Source: Marivivens geojensis
GTDB lineage: Bacteria; Pseudomonadota; Alphaproteobacteria; Rhodobacterales; Rhodobacteraceae
Assembly: GCF_023540835.1 (NCBI RefSeq)
Contig: NZ_JALKCU010000001.1
Location: 62,001 to 126,000 of the forward strand
DNA: 64,000 bases
Reading direction: 5' to 3'
Part shown: positions 17,119 through 26,700 of the stretch, one piece after another
Layout of the letters: the number at the start of each line of letters is the position of its first letter
Numbering within the stretch: the first letter of the stretch is position 1
Made by a program: the position numbers and the translations under genes
The notes under the pieces: model-generated
Seen by the model: only the letters and a program-made list of their open reading frames with translations
What the model was told of the DNA's origin: nothing
Database searches by the model: none

Positions 17119-19334
17119 CACCCAATTCGCTCACTCTGATCGACCTATCTGAACCTATTGAACGGCAGCGAGATAAGCTGCTGAAAATCTGTGATGCGCT
17201 GATGCAGCGTGTCGAACAGAACCACGACGACCGCAGCGCGGCATATACCCAGTTCCAGCGTGCGGTCCTCTTGGAAGAGCAAGTCCGAGAACGTACTCGT
17301 GACCTTGAACACGCGCTCGACCTTTTGAACGAATCCAACGCGCGTCTCGCAACGGCGAACCTTGAAACCGAACGCGCCCGTTCTGACCTCGCCAACGCGA
17401 TTGAAACGATCCAAGAGGGCTTTGGCCTGTTTGACTCGGACGGGACGCTGATCATGTGCAACAGCCGTTTCGGCATGCACATGCCCGATATTCGCAGTCA
17501 GTTGCGCCCTGGGCTTAGCTTCAACGACTACGTCGGAATGGTGAGCCGTAGCAGATACCTCCACCTGCCCGACGGTTCATCCGCCGAAGCATGGGTGGCT
17601 CAACGTATGCAACGCCACGGCGAAGAACATGTGATGTTCAACGTCCGCATGATCTGGGATCGTTGGGTGCAAGTCAGCGAACATCGCATGGCTGGCGGGC
17701 AGACAGTGGTCATGCAGACCGACATTTCCGACATCATTAGGATGGAACGGATGGAGCGTGGTCGCCTGATGGATGATCAGGCAAAACTAATCCGCGCAAC
17801 GCTCGAACACATCAATCAAGGCGTCGGCATTTTTGACCACAATCAGCGACTCGTCGGATTTAACCAACGGCTTGCGCACCTCATGTCCATCCCCCTGACC
17901 CAAATTCGGATCGGACTGGATTTCGAGATCATTCTCAAACTCATCGAAAACGATATTACGATCGAAGGAGAAGTGACGGGTGGTGGTTTGATGCGTTGGG
18001 TTACACGGACCGACCCGCGCCCACCGCTCAGGTTCGAATTTAAACGCGGCGAAACCCGATGGTTTGACCTCTTTGCGGAAGAGATGCCTGACAAGGGCTT
18101 CGTGATTTCGATCACAGATATCACCGCTGAAAAAGATGCGGCACGCGCGCTATCGCTCGCCAATGAATCGCTCGAACAGCGCGTGACGGAACGCACGCTC
18201 GAACTTGAAGATGCGCTCGCTGTTGCGGAACGGGCAATTGCATCAAGGTCACGCTTTGTGGCGGCGGCGTCTCACGATCTTTTGCAACCCCTATCCGCCG
18301 CAACGCTCTATTTGTCGTCAATCGGCGAAGAACTCACGGATCCGCGGCACAGTGAAGTCGTGAGCAAAGCACAAAACGCCCTAACCTCTGTCCAAGACAT
18401 CATCGAAGCCCTCTTGGACATTTCCAAACTAGAATCGGGACGTGCTGCGGTCGATATTCACCAGATCGATCTGGGCGCACTACTTCGCCAGCTGAGAGAT
18501 GAGTTCGAACCAATTGCTGCGAAAAAGGGGCTACGATTAAAGGTCCTGCCTTCTGATCTAAGGGTCAAATCGGATGCGACCTACATCCGACGCATCCTGC
18601 AAAACCTGATTTCCAACGCAGTTCGCTACACCAACGAAGGCACAGTTCTTGTGGGCACCCGCAGGACAAGGCGTTCGGTGCGGGTCGAGGTGTGGGATAC
18701 GGGGCCAGGCATTCCGGCCTCCGAACACGAAACGATTTTCAAAGAATTCCACCGCCTCAACGCGCGATCCTCAGCCTCCGAGGGCCTCGGCCTTGGCCTC
18801 GCCATCGTGGACCGCGCCTGTGCATTGTTGCGACATCCGCTGACGGTCGAGTCTACAGAAGGCAAAGGCACTGCCTTTAAGGTCACTGTCCCGCTTGCTG
18901 ACGATACGACGCATATTCCGCCGTCGCGGCTGTCCGTACCTGCTCAAACGACATGGCGGCACGACGGGCTTGTCGTTCTGCTCGTCGAGAACGATCTGGA
19001 CATGCGCCGCGCCCTTACGCTGCTGCTGGAAAAATGGAACGTTGAGGTTCTCGACGTCTCATCGGGAGAAGAAGCCGCCCGATTGATAACAGAAATCGAC
19101 CTCGCGCCCGACGCGATGCTCATCGACTTCCAGCTGGATAATGGCGAACTAGGGACCGAAGTGATCAAGCGGTTGCGCAGCCTTATAGGGCGCGTTCCAA
19201 CACGCCTCATCACAGCAAATCGAAACATCGACGTGCAAGCCCTAAGCGCAAATATCGGCGTCGAGGTTTTGAACAAACCAATCGACCCGATCTCGCTACA
19301 CCTGTTTCTCGAAACGGCTGGGTCGAGGAATTAA
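17115..19334 (+). CDS. PAS-containing hybrid histidine kinase
   Basis: A 739-residue soluble kinase with no membrane segment. Order: N-terminal coiled coil (about 1-90), PAS-like domain (about 92-205), second PAS-like domain (about 225-340), short coiled coil, HisKA with His387 (ASHDLLQPL), HATPase with N box, DTGPGIP and GLGLGL (about 490-595), and a C-terminal receiver (about 618-735) with likely phosphoacceptor Asp671 (LIDFQLD). The layout is like NahK/ErcS and FlhS kinases. It is coupled to the FIST gene and near the LuxR regulator, so phosphorelay between them is likely. No Hpt domain gene is seen in the window. Confidence 0.88.
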   Translation: MTPNSLTLIDLSEPIERQRDKLLKICDALMQRVEQNHDDRSAAYTQFQRAVLLEEQVRERTRDLEHALDLLNESNARLATANLETERARSDLANAIETIQEGFGLFDSDGTLIMCNSRFGMHMPDIRSQLRPGLSFNDYVGMVSRSRYLHLPDGSSAEAWVAQRMQRHGEEHVMFNVRMIWDRWVQVSEHRMAGGQTVVMQTDISDIIRMERMERGRLMDDQAKLIRATLEHINQGVGIFDHNQRLVGFNQRLAHLMSIPLTQIRIGLDFEIILKLIENDITIEGEVTGGGLMRWVTRTDPRPPLRFEFKRGETRWFDLFAEEMPDKGFVISITDITAEKDAARALSLANESLEQRVTERTLELEDALAVAERAIASRSRFVAAASHDLLQPLSAATLYLSSIGEELTDPRHSEVVSKAQNALTSVQDIIEALLDISKLESGRAAVDIHQIDLGALLRQLRDEFEPIAAKKGLRLKVLPSDLRVKSDATYIRRILQNLISNAVRYTNEGTVLVGTRRTRRSVRVEVWDTGPGIPASEHETIFKEFHRLNARSSASEGLGLGLAIVDRACALLRHPLTVESTEGKGTAFKVTVPLADDTTHIPPSRLSVPAQTTWRHDGLVVLLVENDLDMRRALTLLLEKWNVEVLDVSSGEEAARLITEIDLAPDAMLIDFQLDNGELGTEVIKRLRSLIGRVPTRLITANRNIDVQALSANIGVEVLNKPIDPISLHLFLETAGSRN

Positions 19335-19519
19335 GCGTCGTATCCGCGATCAATTTCACAGAATTTCACGACTGCCGTTTCCGAACCTGATGCTTTGTGT
19401 TGGCGATGCAAAACATCATAGACGCGATGGCGTTTGGTCTGACGATCAATGGACAAGTAGGCCCGTACACGCGGTGTTTCCAAACGAGTTTTGGGATGAT
19501 CGGTGATATGTCGTTGCAT
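19331..19519 (-). CDS. Small basic protein, unknown function
   Basis: A 62-residue, basic, soluble protein (MQRHITDHPKTRLETPRVRA at the start). It is not recognised. It is accepted because an excellent RBS (aggaggagaatgcc) precedes the ATG and because it fills the gap between the kinase and queG, overlapping the kinase's end by 4 bp. It could share a transcript with queG, which ends upstream on the same strand. Confidence 0.55.
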   Translation of the reverse strand: MQRHITDHPKTRLETPRVRAYLSIDRQTKRHRVYDVLHRQHKASGSETAVVKFCEIDRGYDA

Positions 19520-19557
19520 GGCATTCTCCTCCTATCGGGATCAAGCCATACCATATT

Positions 19558-20598
19558 TTAGCGCGAAAGGCGATCCATGGCCCATTTGGCGGCGTCCGAA
19601 ACGGTCGCATCGGGGTCTGAACACAATGGCGTAACGGACGGAATATAGACAGCATTCCCCGTATTTCCGATCGCATACAATACGTTACGCACAAATCGGT
19701 TTCGTCCGATACGTTTGATTGGACTGCCAGAAAACTTTGCCCGAAACTCAGCGTCGTCCAGCAAAACTAACTCTGCCAAATCAGGCGCGATCAAGTCTTC
19801 ACGGGCGGCGTATTTGACCTCACGCGCCTCTACCGCGAATTTGTTCCACGGGCAGGCTGCAAGACAATCATCGCAACCATAAATCCGATTGCCGAGCTTT
19901 TCTCTGAGGTCTAGGTCAACAGGCCCACTGTGTTCGATGGTCAGGTAAGAAATGCAACGCCGCGCATCTAGCTGATATGGCGCGGGAAACGCCTCAGTTG
20001 GACAGGACGTAAGACAAGCAGTGCATGATCCACAGTGGCTTTGCTCTGCAGCATCAGGCTCAAATTCAATCGTCGTGAAAATCGCACCGAGGAAGAACCA
20101 GCTCCCCAACTCGCGGCCCAAGAGGTTCGTGTGTTTGCCTTGCCACCCCAGTCCCGCCGCCTGACCGAGCGGCTTTTCCATCACGGGTGCCGTGTCGACG
20201 AAAACTTTGATCTGTTCGCCAGGGCAATTCGACAGCAACCAGCGACCGACGGCCTTTAGGCGTTTTTTGACAACGTCATGGTAGTCTCGGTTCTGGGCAT
20301 AAACGCTGATCGCGGCTTTGTCGGCCTGCCCAACAACCGCCATCGGGTCATGGCTCGGGGTATAGGCTTCGGCCAGCATGATGACCGACTTGGCCTCGGG
20401 CCATAGCACCGTTGGATTGCCACGCCAATTCATGCGTTCGGCCATCCACGCCATTTGGCCATGACGCCCTTCGTCCACAAAAACCTGTAGACGATCCGCA
20501 ATTTCCGGAACCGCATCAGGCCGACACACCCCCATCGCCGAAAATCCGGCATCGATAGCGTAGGCCTTTAGCTGGTCCTTAGAAATCAAGGTTTGCAT
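19558..20598 (-). CDS. queG: Epoxyqueuosine reductase
   Basis: A cobalamin-dependent iron-sulfur enzyme that makes the last step of queuosine in tRNA, in the cytoplasm. Two 4Fe-4S motifs are clear: [12 protein letters not shown] and [10 protein letters not shown], with the DUF1730-type N-terminus ([11 protein letters not shown]). The start MQTLISKD at 20598 gives 346 residues and overlaps the GST stop by 20 bp; the frame is open to 20637 but the extra residues are not family-like. It follows gstA-like gene in one operon. Confidence 0.92.
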   Translation of the reverse strand: MQTLISKDQLKAYAIDAGFSAMGVCRPDAVPEIADRLQVFVDEGRHGQMAWMAERMNWRGNPTVLWPEAKSVIMLAEAYTPSHDPMAVVGQADKAAISVYAQNRDYHDVVKKRLKAVGRWLLSNCPGEQIKVFVDTAPVMEKPLGQAAGLGWQGKHTNLLGRELGSWFFLGAIFTTIEFEPDAAEQSHCGSCTACLTSCPTEAFPAPYQLDARRCISYLTIEHSGPVDLDLREKLGNRIYGCDDCLAACPWNKFAVEAREVKYAAREDLIAPDLAELVLLDDAEFRAKFSGSPIKRIGRNRFVRNVLYAIGNTGNAVYIPSVTPLCSDPDATVSDAAKWAMDRLSR

Positions 20599-21244
20599 AC
20601 TGCGGGGACTGCGGGAAACCAGGGATGTTGTCCGCAAGGATCGAACGGAAGGCTGGACGCGATTTGATCTTTGCGTACCAGTCTTTCACCACCTCAGAAC
20701 GGTTCCAATCCACGTCAGAAACATAATCAAGGCAGGACAGGTGCGACGCAGCCGCAAAATCGGCCAAGGACAATTCATTCCCTGCCAACCAGCGGCGTTT
20801 TTCCAGCAACCACGTCATGTAGTCCAAATGATACTTGATCGCTTTAGCGCCCGCTTTGACGTTTGAACTATCAGGATAACCCGTGCCCATCAGTTTGCGA
20901 AACACACGTTCGCCCATCAGCTTGGATGTGACTTCGTGATAGAACTTGTCATCAAACCACGACACGATACGGCGCACTTCATAATTGCCGTCCGCGGTGC
21001 GCGGCATGAGCGCTGGTTCGGGAAATGTATCTTCTAGGTATTCGCAAATCGCCATGCTCTCGGTCAGCATTTTATTGCCCATCTTCAAAACGGGCACCTT
21101 GCCTGCGGGGTTGCGGCGACGGAATTCGGGATCTTGTTCCCAATACCGTTCTTCAACCAGTTTAACCTCTACCTTCTTTTCACCAAGGCAGAGGCGCACT
21201 TTGCGGGAAAATGGGGACAGGGGAAAATGATACAGTACGTTCAT
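20579..21244 (-). CDS. Glutathione S-transferase family protein
   Basis: A 221-residue GST. The N-terminal thioredoxin fold has [16 protein letters not shown] near residue 8 and [12 protein letters not shown], then [10 protein letters not shown], which holds the glutathione-contacting E-S pair. The C-terminal helical domain contains [17 protein letters not shown]. The start is the ATG at 21244 with GGAG upstream. The substrate is unknown. It forms a pair with queG, an arrangement that gives no clear functional hint. Confidence 0.88.
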   Translation of the reverse strand: MNVLYHFPLSPFSRKVRLCLGEKKVEVKLVEERYWEQDPEFRRRNPAGKVPVLKMGNKMLTESMAICEYLEDTFPEPALMPRTADGNYEVRRIVSWFDDKFYHEVTSKLMGERVFRKLMGTGYPDSSNVKAGAKAIKYHLDYMTWLLEKRRWLAGNELSLADFAAASHLSCLDYVSDVDWNRSEVVKDWYAKIKSRPAFRSILADNIPGFPQSPQYANLDF

Positions 21245-21325
21245 CACTAGCTCCGAAAGGTATTGTTCTCTCCATGCCAGCCTCCCGCGAAAGGATCAAG
21301 GGAGGACCCCGAAGGAGTCAACGAA

Positions 21326-22066
21326 CTAGCCGGAAGTCGCCGTGAAGCAGGCCGCTCGCCCATCGTTCAGAATTGTTGCGGCACCATCTGCGATGCTTGA
21401 TGCGCGGTTGATCAACGCCTGATCTGGACGTGATGCACTACGGGTCTTTGGTGACGGCAGGACCGCTGCCAAACGTGCGGCCTGTGTCGCGGTCAATTGG
21501 GACGCATCGACACCAAAATAATGCTGAGCTGCGGAACCTACACCGAAAACGCCTTCGTCGAATTCAGCAATGTTCAGATAGACTTCAAGGATGCGTTCTT
21601 TGGACCAAACCAGTTCGACCACAGGCGTCATAAGGGCCTCTAGGAGTTTGCGAAACCAACTCCGATCCTGCCAGAGATAGACGTTTTTCACGACCTGCTG
21701 TGAGATGGTGGAGCCTCCTCGAGTGCCACCCTGCGCCATTGCGAGCTGAATAGCAGATACATCCAACCCCCAATGCAAACAGAAATCCGCATCTTCTGCG
21801 GCGACAACGCTACGGGCCATCACTGGCGCGATATCTTCGATCCCGACCCATTGGTGATCAACTGATCCCAGCCGCCAGCTTTCAGATTGCATATAGGGTG
21901 TAATCGGAGGGTTCACGACCGAGAACAGCACAATAACAAAGAGGCCAAATCCTAGTACAGCCCACAGCGCCCTAAACGCCCAACGCCTCAAGCCTGAGCG
22001 TAAACGAGCCGCAAGTGATTGCGACTGGACGGACGATTTGCGACGCGTGGCTTTGGACATAGCCAC
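21326..22066 (-). CDS. mtgA: Monofunctional peptidoglycan glycosyltransferase
   Basis: A 246-residue GT51 enzyme with one N-terminal membrane anchor (about 32-50). Catalytic motifs are AAEDADFCLHWG (about 93-104, catalytic Glu), GGSTISQQVVKN (about 121-132) and ERILEVYLNIAEFDEGVFG (about 160-178). It polymerises lipid II into glycan strands at the outer face of the inner membrane. The usual ED-x-x-F-x-x-H-x-G motif is intact. Confidence 0.93.
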   Translation of the reverse strand: MAMSKATRRKSSVQSQSLAARLRSGLRRWAFRALWAVLGFGLFVIVLFSVVNPPITPYMQSESWRLGSVDHQWVGIEDIAPVMARSVVAAEDADFCLHWGLDVSAIQLAMAQGGTRGGSTISQQVVKNVYLWQDRSWFRKLLEALMTPVVELVWSKERILEVYLNIAEFDEGVFGVGSAAQHYFGVDASQLTATQAARLAAVLPSPKTRSASRPDQALINRASSIADGAATILNDGRAACFTATSG

Positions 22067-22303
22067 AGGTATAGTTGGATGTCACCCAACTGCAAAGTCA
22101 GCTTTGCTGTTGGTTTTTCGACCACAACATCAATTGCCTGCAATGCAGGGATGGAGGCCGTATTTACAATTTGCAGGTGGGACTGTCGCACGTTGCCCTC
22201 TCTATACTCATCATTCGAAACAATTGTGAATATGGGGGCGGAATTGGTCGATAATTTGAAACAACCTAAGGATATTTTGATCAACCCAAGGTAATTTCAG
22301 GGC

Positions 22304-22336
22304 AAAAAAATGGCGCGACCATCAGATCGCGCCATT
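22304..22336 (-). terminator. Terminator of the FIST_C-like gene pair
   Basis: On the minus strand, a 10-bp stem AATGGCGCGA / TCGCGCCATT is followed by seven Ts. It starts 10 bp after the stop of the FIST_C-like gene. The rest of the 279-bp gap (22067-22345) shows no gene that can be supported. Confidence 0.85.
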
Positions 22337-22345
22337 CTAGGGAAC

Positions 22346-23326
22346 TTAGGCAGCTTTGACGTCGAGTTTGACCAAAGTCTGGTTCAACAAGATGTACGCA
22401 ATCTCACCAAAGGTCACAGGACCAGTGAATCCACCAGTCTTTTTGCCTTCGAGGTCGCCGTAGAGGTAGTTCAGGATGCAGTTGCAAGAATACTGACCGA
22501 CACCTGCTTCACCGATGCTGTTCGCGAAAGCAGCCGCATAGTCAGGCTGCGGTGCTGCGAGCTTGTATTCCATACCAGCAACGATCGGCGCATAAAAATC
22601 GACGCGGCCATCTGCAACATCAACGGTTTGAACCGACACGTTGACCATCGAACCAGCATAGTTCGCAACGAGCGGCAGACGTGTATCTATTGCATTGTCT
22701 GTCAGATACTGCGCGAGGTTCACCTCAACGCCGTTCACTTTTGCAGTCCGCGCGGTGAAGCCGGTTTCGGAAAAGACGACCGACATCTCTTCACCTTGAG
22801 AGAAGATGTTCACGATGTCGAAATCAACGGACGACCCTGCAGGCAGTTCAACATGCAACAGCACGGCAGCGTTCTCTAGCTTCGCACCTGTGCTGCCATC
22901 TACGACGACAGAGGCATCGCTTCCGAGTTTGTCGAGATGCACGCCTGTCACCCAACCTACCAGCGGCTGGTCAAAAAGGTCTGCGTCATTGGCACTATCA
23001 AGAGCAAAGCGAATGTGCGCATCGGTCATTGCGGGAACGAGGATGACCGTGAAGCCACCCGCTTTGTAGCCCTTCGAGATGGTCGCAACTTCTTCAGGAG
23101 ACACAACGCGCACTGTCGCATCAGTTGCGTCATCAATGGTGGTGCAGAACAGTTTATCCTGAACGACAGCACCGCCATTCTCGGTAACAAAGTATGCGGT
23201 CGAGCCACCGATCCACTTACCAGTCGGCAATTGGGCCATCAGATTGCTGCTACCAGCTACAACCAAAACATCTCCCGATTGGATACGTTCTGCGGCTTCG
23301 GCAACACTCAAGAGTTCGTTTTTCAT
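22346..23326 (-). CDS. Unknown protein with FIST_C-like C-terminus
   Basis: A 326-residue soluble protein, start MKNELLSVAEAAERIQSGD at 23326. It probably belongs to an uncharacterised family. Its C-terminus (SCNCILNYLYG, then GGFTGPVTFGEIAY and LLNQTLV) lines up with the end of the FIST protein at 15946 (ACDCILRR, VVGFSTYGEQ, VNQTMTGV): same C-x-C-I-L, G-F, G-E and N-Q-T spacing order. I infer a divergent FIST-fold ligand sensor. It is preceded by a small protein in the same operon and ends at a strong terminator. Confidence 0.7.
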   Translation of the reverse strand: MKNELLSVAEAAERIQSGDVLVVAGSSNLMAQLPTGKWIGGSTAYFVTENGGAVVQDKLFCTTIDDATDATVRVVSPEEVATISKGYKAGGFTVILVPAMTDAHIRFALDSANDADLFDQPLVGWVTGVHLDKLGSDASVVVDGSTGAKLENAAVLLHVELPAGSSVDFDIVNIFSQGEEMSVVFSETGFTARTAKVNGVEVNLAQYLTDNAIDTRLPLVANYAGSMVNVSVQTVDVADGRVDFYAPIVAGMEYKLAAPQPDYAAAFANSIGEAGVGQYSCNCILNYLYGDLEGKKTGGFTGPVTFGEIAYILLNQTLVKLDVKAA

Positions 23327-23345
23327 AATTTTAACCTTTGTTACC

Positions 23346-23552
23346 TTAGATGTTTGCCAAATCAGCCGCCAATTGCGGTTTGGTATCAGTGGTTTGCTGA
23401 AGTTCAGACACAACGGCATCAATTGACGCCGGGTTGTTTTGAACTTCGAGGCGCATCCGCGTTAGCATGATGCGAGTTCCCAGCGACGCCTTTGAAAGGT
23501 CACTGTTGCTGGTTAGCAGAGCTTTTAGCTTTGCCGATGGAATAGTGGACAT
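23346..23552 (-). CDS. Small helical protein upstream of the FIST_C-like gene
   Basis: A 68-residue protein starting MSTIPSAKLKALLTSNSDLS, predicted mainly helical, with no signal peptide or metal motif. The start at 23552 follows cgggagaagg. It is 19 bp before the FIST_C-like gene and surely cotranscribed. The family is not recognised; a small partner or regulator of that protein is possible. Confidence 0.65.
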   Translation of the reverse strand: MSTIPSAKLKALLTSNSDLSKASLGTRIMLTRMRLEVQNNPASIDAVVSELQQTTDTKPQLAADLANI

Positions 23553-23670
23553 GCCGACCTTCTCCCGAATTAAAAACAAAAAAGGGGATCAATCGTGAGT
23601 TCTCAGAACCCCTTTGCGTCCTCAACGGCAGTTATCCAGCTCGTTTTATTTATTAAAAAATTAAATCTGT

Positions 23671-23704
23671 TGATAAAAAACGCCGGCAGTTTCCTGCCGG
23701 CGTT
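23671..23704 (-). terminator. Terminator of gltB
   Basis: On the minus strand, an 11-bp perfect stem AACGCCGGCAG / CTGCCGGCGTT with a GAAA loop, followed by TTTTTATC. It begins 25 bp after the gltB stop. Confidence 0.92.
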
Positions 23705-23728
23705 TTCTGCATGTTTGTTTTGGCTGAC

Positions 23729-26700
23729 TTACTCAGCCGGCATCGCCGCAACTTCGTTTGTCAGTGGCGCCTTGAGGTGAACGAGCATCTCTTTCGGGCA
23801 CACCTGAACGAAGTTCGCCTTCTCCGCCTCCCAATGCTGAAGGATTTCAGCAGCTTTACGGCTGCCAGTTTCCTTCGCATGGCGCTCAACCAGATCTTTC
23901 AGTTGAGCTTCCCAGTGATCAACAGTGACGGGGCAAGTGACCAAGGTTTCCATGTTCATGAGAGGCTCATTAGCGCCTTCAGGATCATAAAGGTAAGCCA
24001 TACCACCCGTCATACCAGCGCCGAAGTTCGGGCCGATCGAGCCGAGGATAACAGCAACACCGCCAGTCATGTATTCACAACCGTTGGAACCACAGCCCTC
24101 GACTACCACCTTCGCACCAGAGTTACGGACAGCGAAACGCTCGCCCGCGCGACCGGCGGCAAAGAGGTAGCCGTCAGTCGCACCATACAGAACGGTGTTA
24201 CCGATGATGGTGTTTTCAGAGGCAACCAGTGGCGAGTTCATCGGCGGGCGTACAACAATCGTCGCACCCGACAGACCCTTACCGACATAGTCGTTCGCGT
24301 CGCCAGAGACTTCGATCTTCAGACCGGGTGCGCCAAACGCGCCGAGGGACTGACCTGCAGAACCTTTGAGTTTCACCGTCAGGTGATCGGGCTGCAGCGA
24401 GTTGCGCATACCGAAGTTCTTAACGATGTGGCTCGATGTGCGAGTACCGATGGTCCGCAGGGTGTTTTGAACAGCGTATTCCAGCTGCATCTTCTCACCA
24501 TCGCGTAGGAAGCGCTCAGCGTCCTTAACGATTTCAGCGTCCAGCGTGTCTGGAACAACGTTACGCGGTTTGTTCAGATCGTATTTGATCTTATCTGCAC
24601 CATCGACCGTGATCAGCAACGGGTTAAGGTCAAGATCGTCGAGGTGAGCAGAACCACGCGATACCTGAGTCAGAAGGTCTGCACGGCCCATTACCTCGTT
24701 CAAGCTACGTGCACCGATCGACGCGAGGATTTCGCGAACTTCAGTTGCGTAGAAGGTGATCAGGTTCACGACCTTCTCAGCTGTGCCAGTGAATTTGGCG
24801 CGCAGTTCTGGGTTCTGGGTGCAAACGCCTACAGGGCAGGTGTTCGACTGGCACTGACGTACCATGATACAGCCCATCGCGATGAGAGCAGCCGTACCGA
24901 TACCGAATTCTTCGGCACCCATCATTGCTGCCATGACGATGTCACGACCAGTCCGCAGACCACCATCAGTCCGCAGGGTGACGCGGTCACGCAGGTTGTT
25001 CATCGCGAGCACTTGGTGCGCTTCGGTCAGACCCATTTCCCACGGCAGACCCGCGTATTTGATCGAGGTTGCAGGCGAAGCACCCGTGCCACCGTTGTGA
25101 CCCGAGATAAGGATGGTGTCGGCTTTCGCCTTCGCAACACCAGCCGCAATCGTACCAACGCCCGACGACGCAACCAGTTTGACCGTAACCTTAACAGTCG
25201 GGTTGATCTGTTTCAGGTCATAGATCAGCTGAGCTAGGTCTTCGATCGAGTAGATGTCGTGGTGCGGCGGCGGCGAAATCAGCGTCACGCCTTTGGTCGA
25301 GTGACGCAGACGAGCAATCAGGTCGGTCACTTTCATGCCCGGCAGCTGACCACCTTCACCCGGTTTTGCACCCTGAGCGACCTTGATCTCGAGCTCCTCA
25401 CAGTGGTTCAGGTATTCAGCTGTTACACCGAAGCGACCCGAAGCAACCTGCTTAATCTTTGCCGACGGGTTGTCACCGTTCGGTTCCGGAACGAAGTGTG
25501 CTGGATCCTCACCACCCTCACCAGAGTCGGATTTCGCACCAATGCGGTTCATCGCAACGTTCAGCAGCTTGTGTGCCTCAGGCGACAACGCACCAAGAGA
25601 CATACCAGGCGTTACAAAACGCTTACGGATCGACGTGATCGATTCAACTTCTTCGATCGGAACTGGCTTGCCCATCGGCTTGATCGCCAACAGATCACGC
25701 AGGTGGATCGGCGGGTTCGACTGCATAACCGTCGAATACTGTTTCCACAGTTCGTAGGACGCGCGGTCACATGCCGACTGCAGCAAGTGCATAGTCGACG
25801 CTTCCCAAGCGTGCTTTTCGCCTGAACGACGCGATTTGTAGATGCCACCAATCGGCAGCACATTCGCGCCCGATTTCCAGCCTTTCGCGTGCACTTCTTC
25901 CAGCTTGTGCTGGATACCGTGCAGACCAATGCCCGAAATGCGACTGTGCATACCTGGGAAATATTCCGCAACCATCGCACGCGACAGGCCGACAGCTTCA
26001 AAGTTCAAACCACCGCGATAGGAGGCGAGAACCGAGATACCCATCTTCGACATGATCTTCAGCAGACCAGCATCGACAGCAGCGCGGTAGTTTTCAACTG
26101 CGTCTGTCAACGAAAGATCAATCAGTCCACGTTCGATACGATCAGCTAGCGAGTCCTGTGCCAGATATGCGTTCACTGTGGTCGCACCACAGCCGATCAG
26201 AACCGCAAAATAATGCGGGTCGATGCATTCAGCCGAACGGACATTGATTGATGTGAACGTCCGCAGACCTTTGCGGGTCAGCCACGAGTGAACCGCCGAC
26301 GTCGCAAGGATCATCGGCATCGGAACTTTGCTTTCGTTCTGGTGTTCGTCGGTCAGAACGATGTGACCAGCGCCCGAACGCACCGCATCTTCTGCCTCGG
26401 AACGAACGCGAGCCAAACCCTGACGCAGAGCTTCCTGATCGGAACCAGCTTCGAACGTACAATCAATGAACGCAACGCTATCTCCGAATTGTTCGACCAT
26501 TTTGTCGAACTCAGCGTTGCCAACAAAAGGGCTTTCCAGAACCAGAATTTCGGTCTGCGAGCTGTCTTCGTCGAGAACGTTCTTCAAGTTGCCGAACCGC
26601 GTTTTCAGCGACATCACGCGTGTTTCACGCAGCGAGTCGATCGGCGGGTTGGTGACCTGAGAGAAGTTCTGACGGAAGAAGTGCGACAGCGGACGGTACT

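Noticed and set aside
21988-22284. 98-residue frame overlapping the mtgA start
   Set aside because: No RBS, overlaps mtgA heavily, no recognisable domain; the gap better fits a promoter region plus the terminator at 22304.
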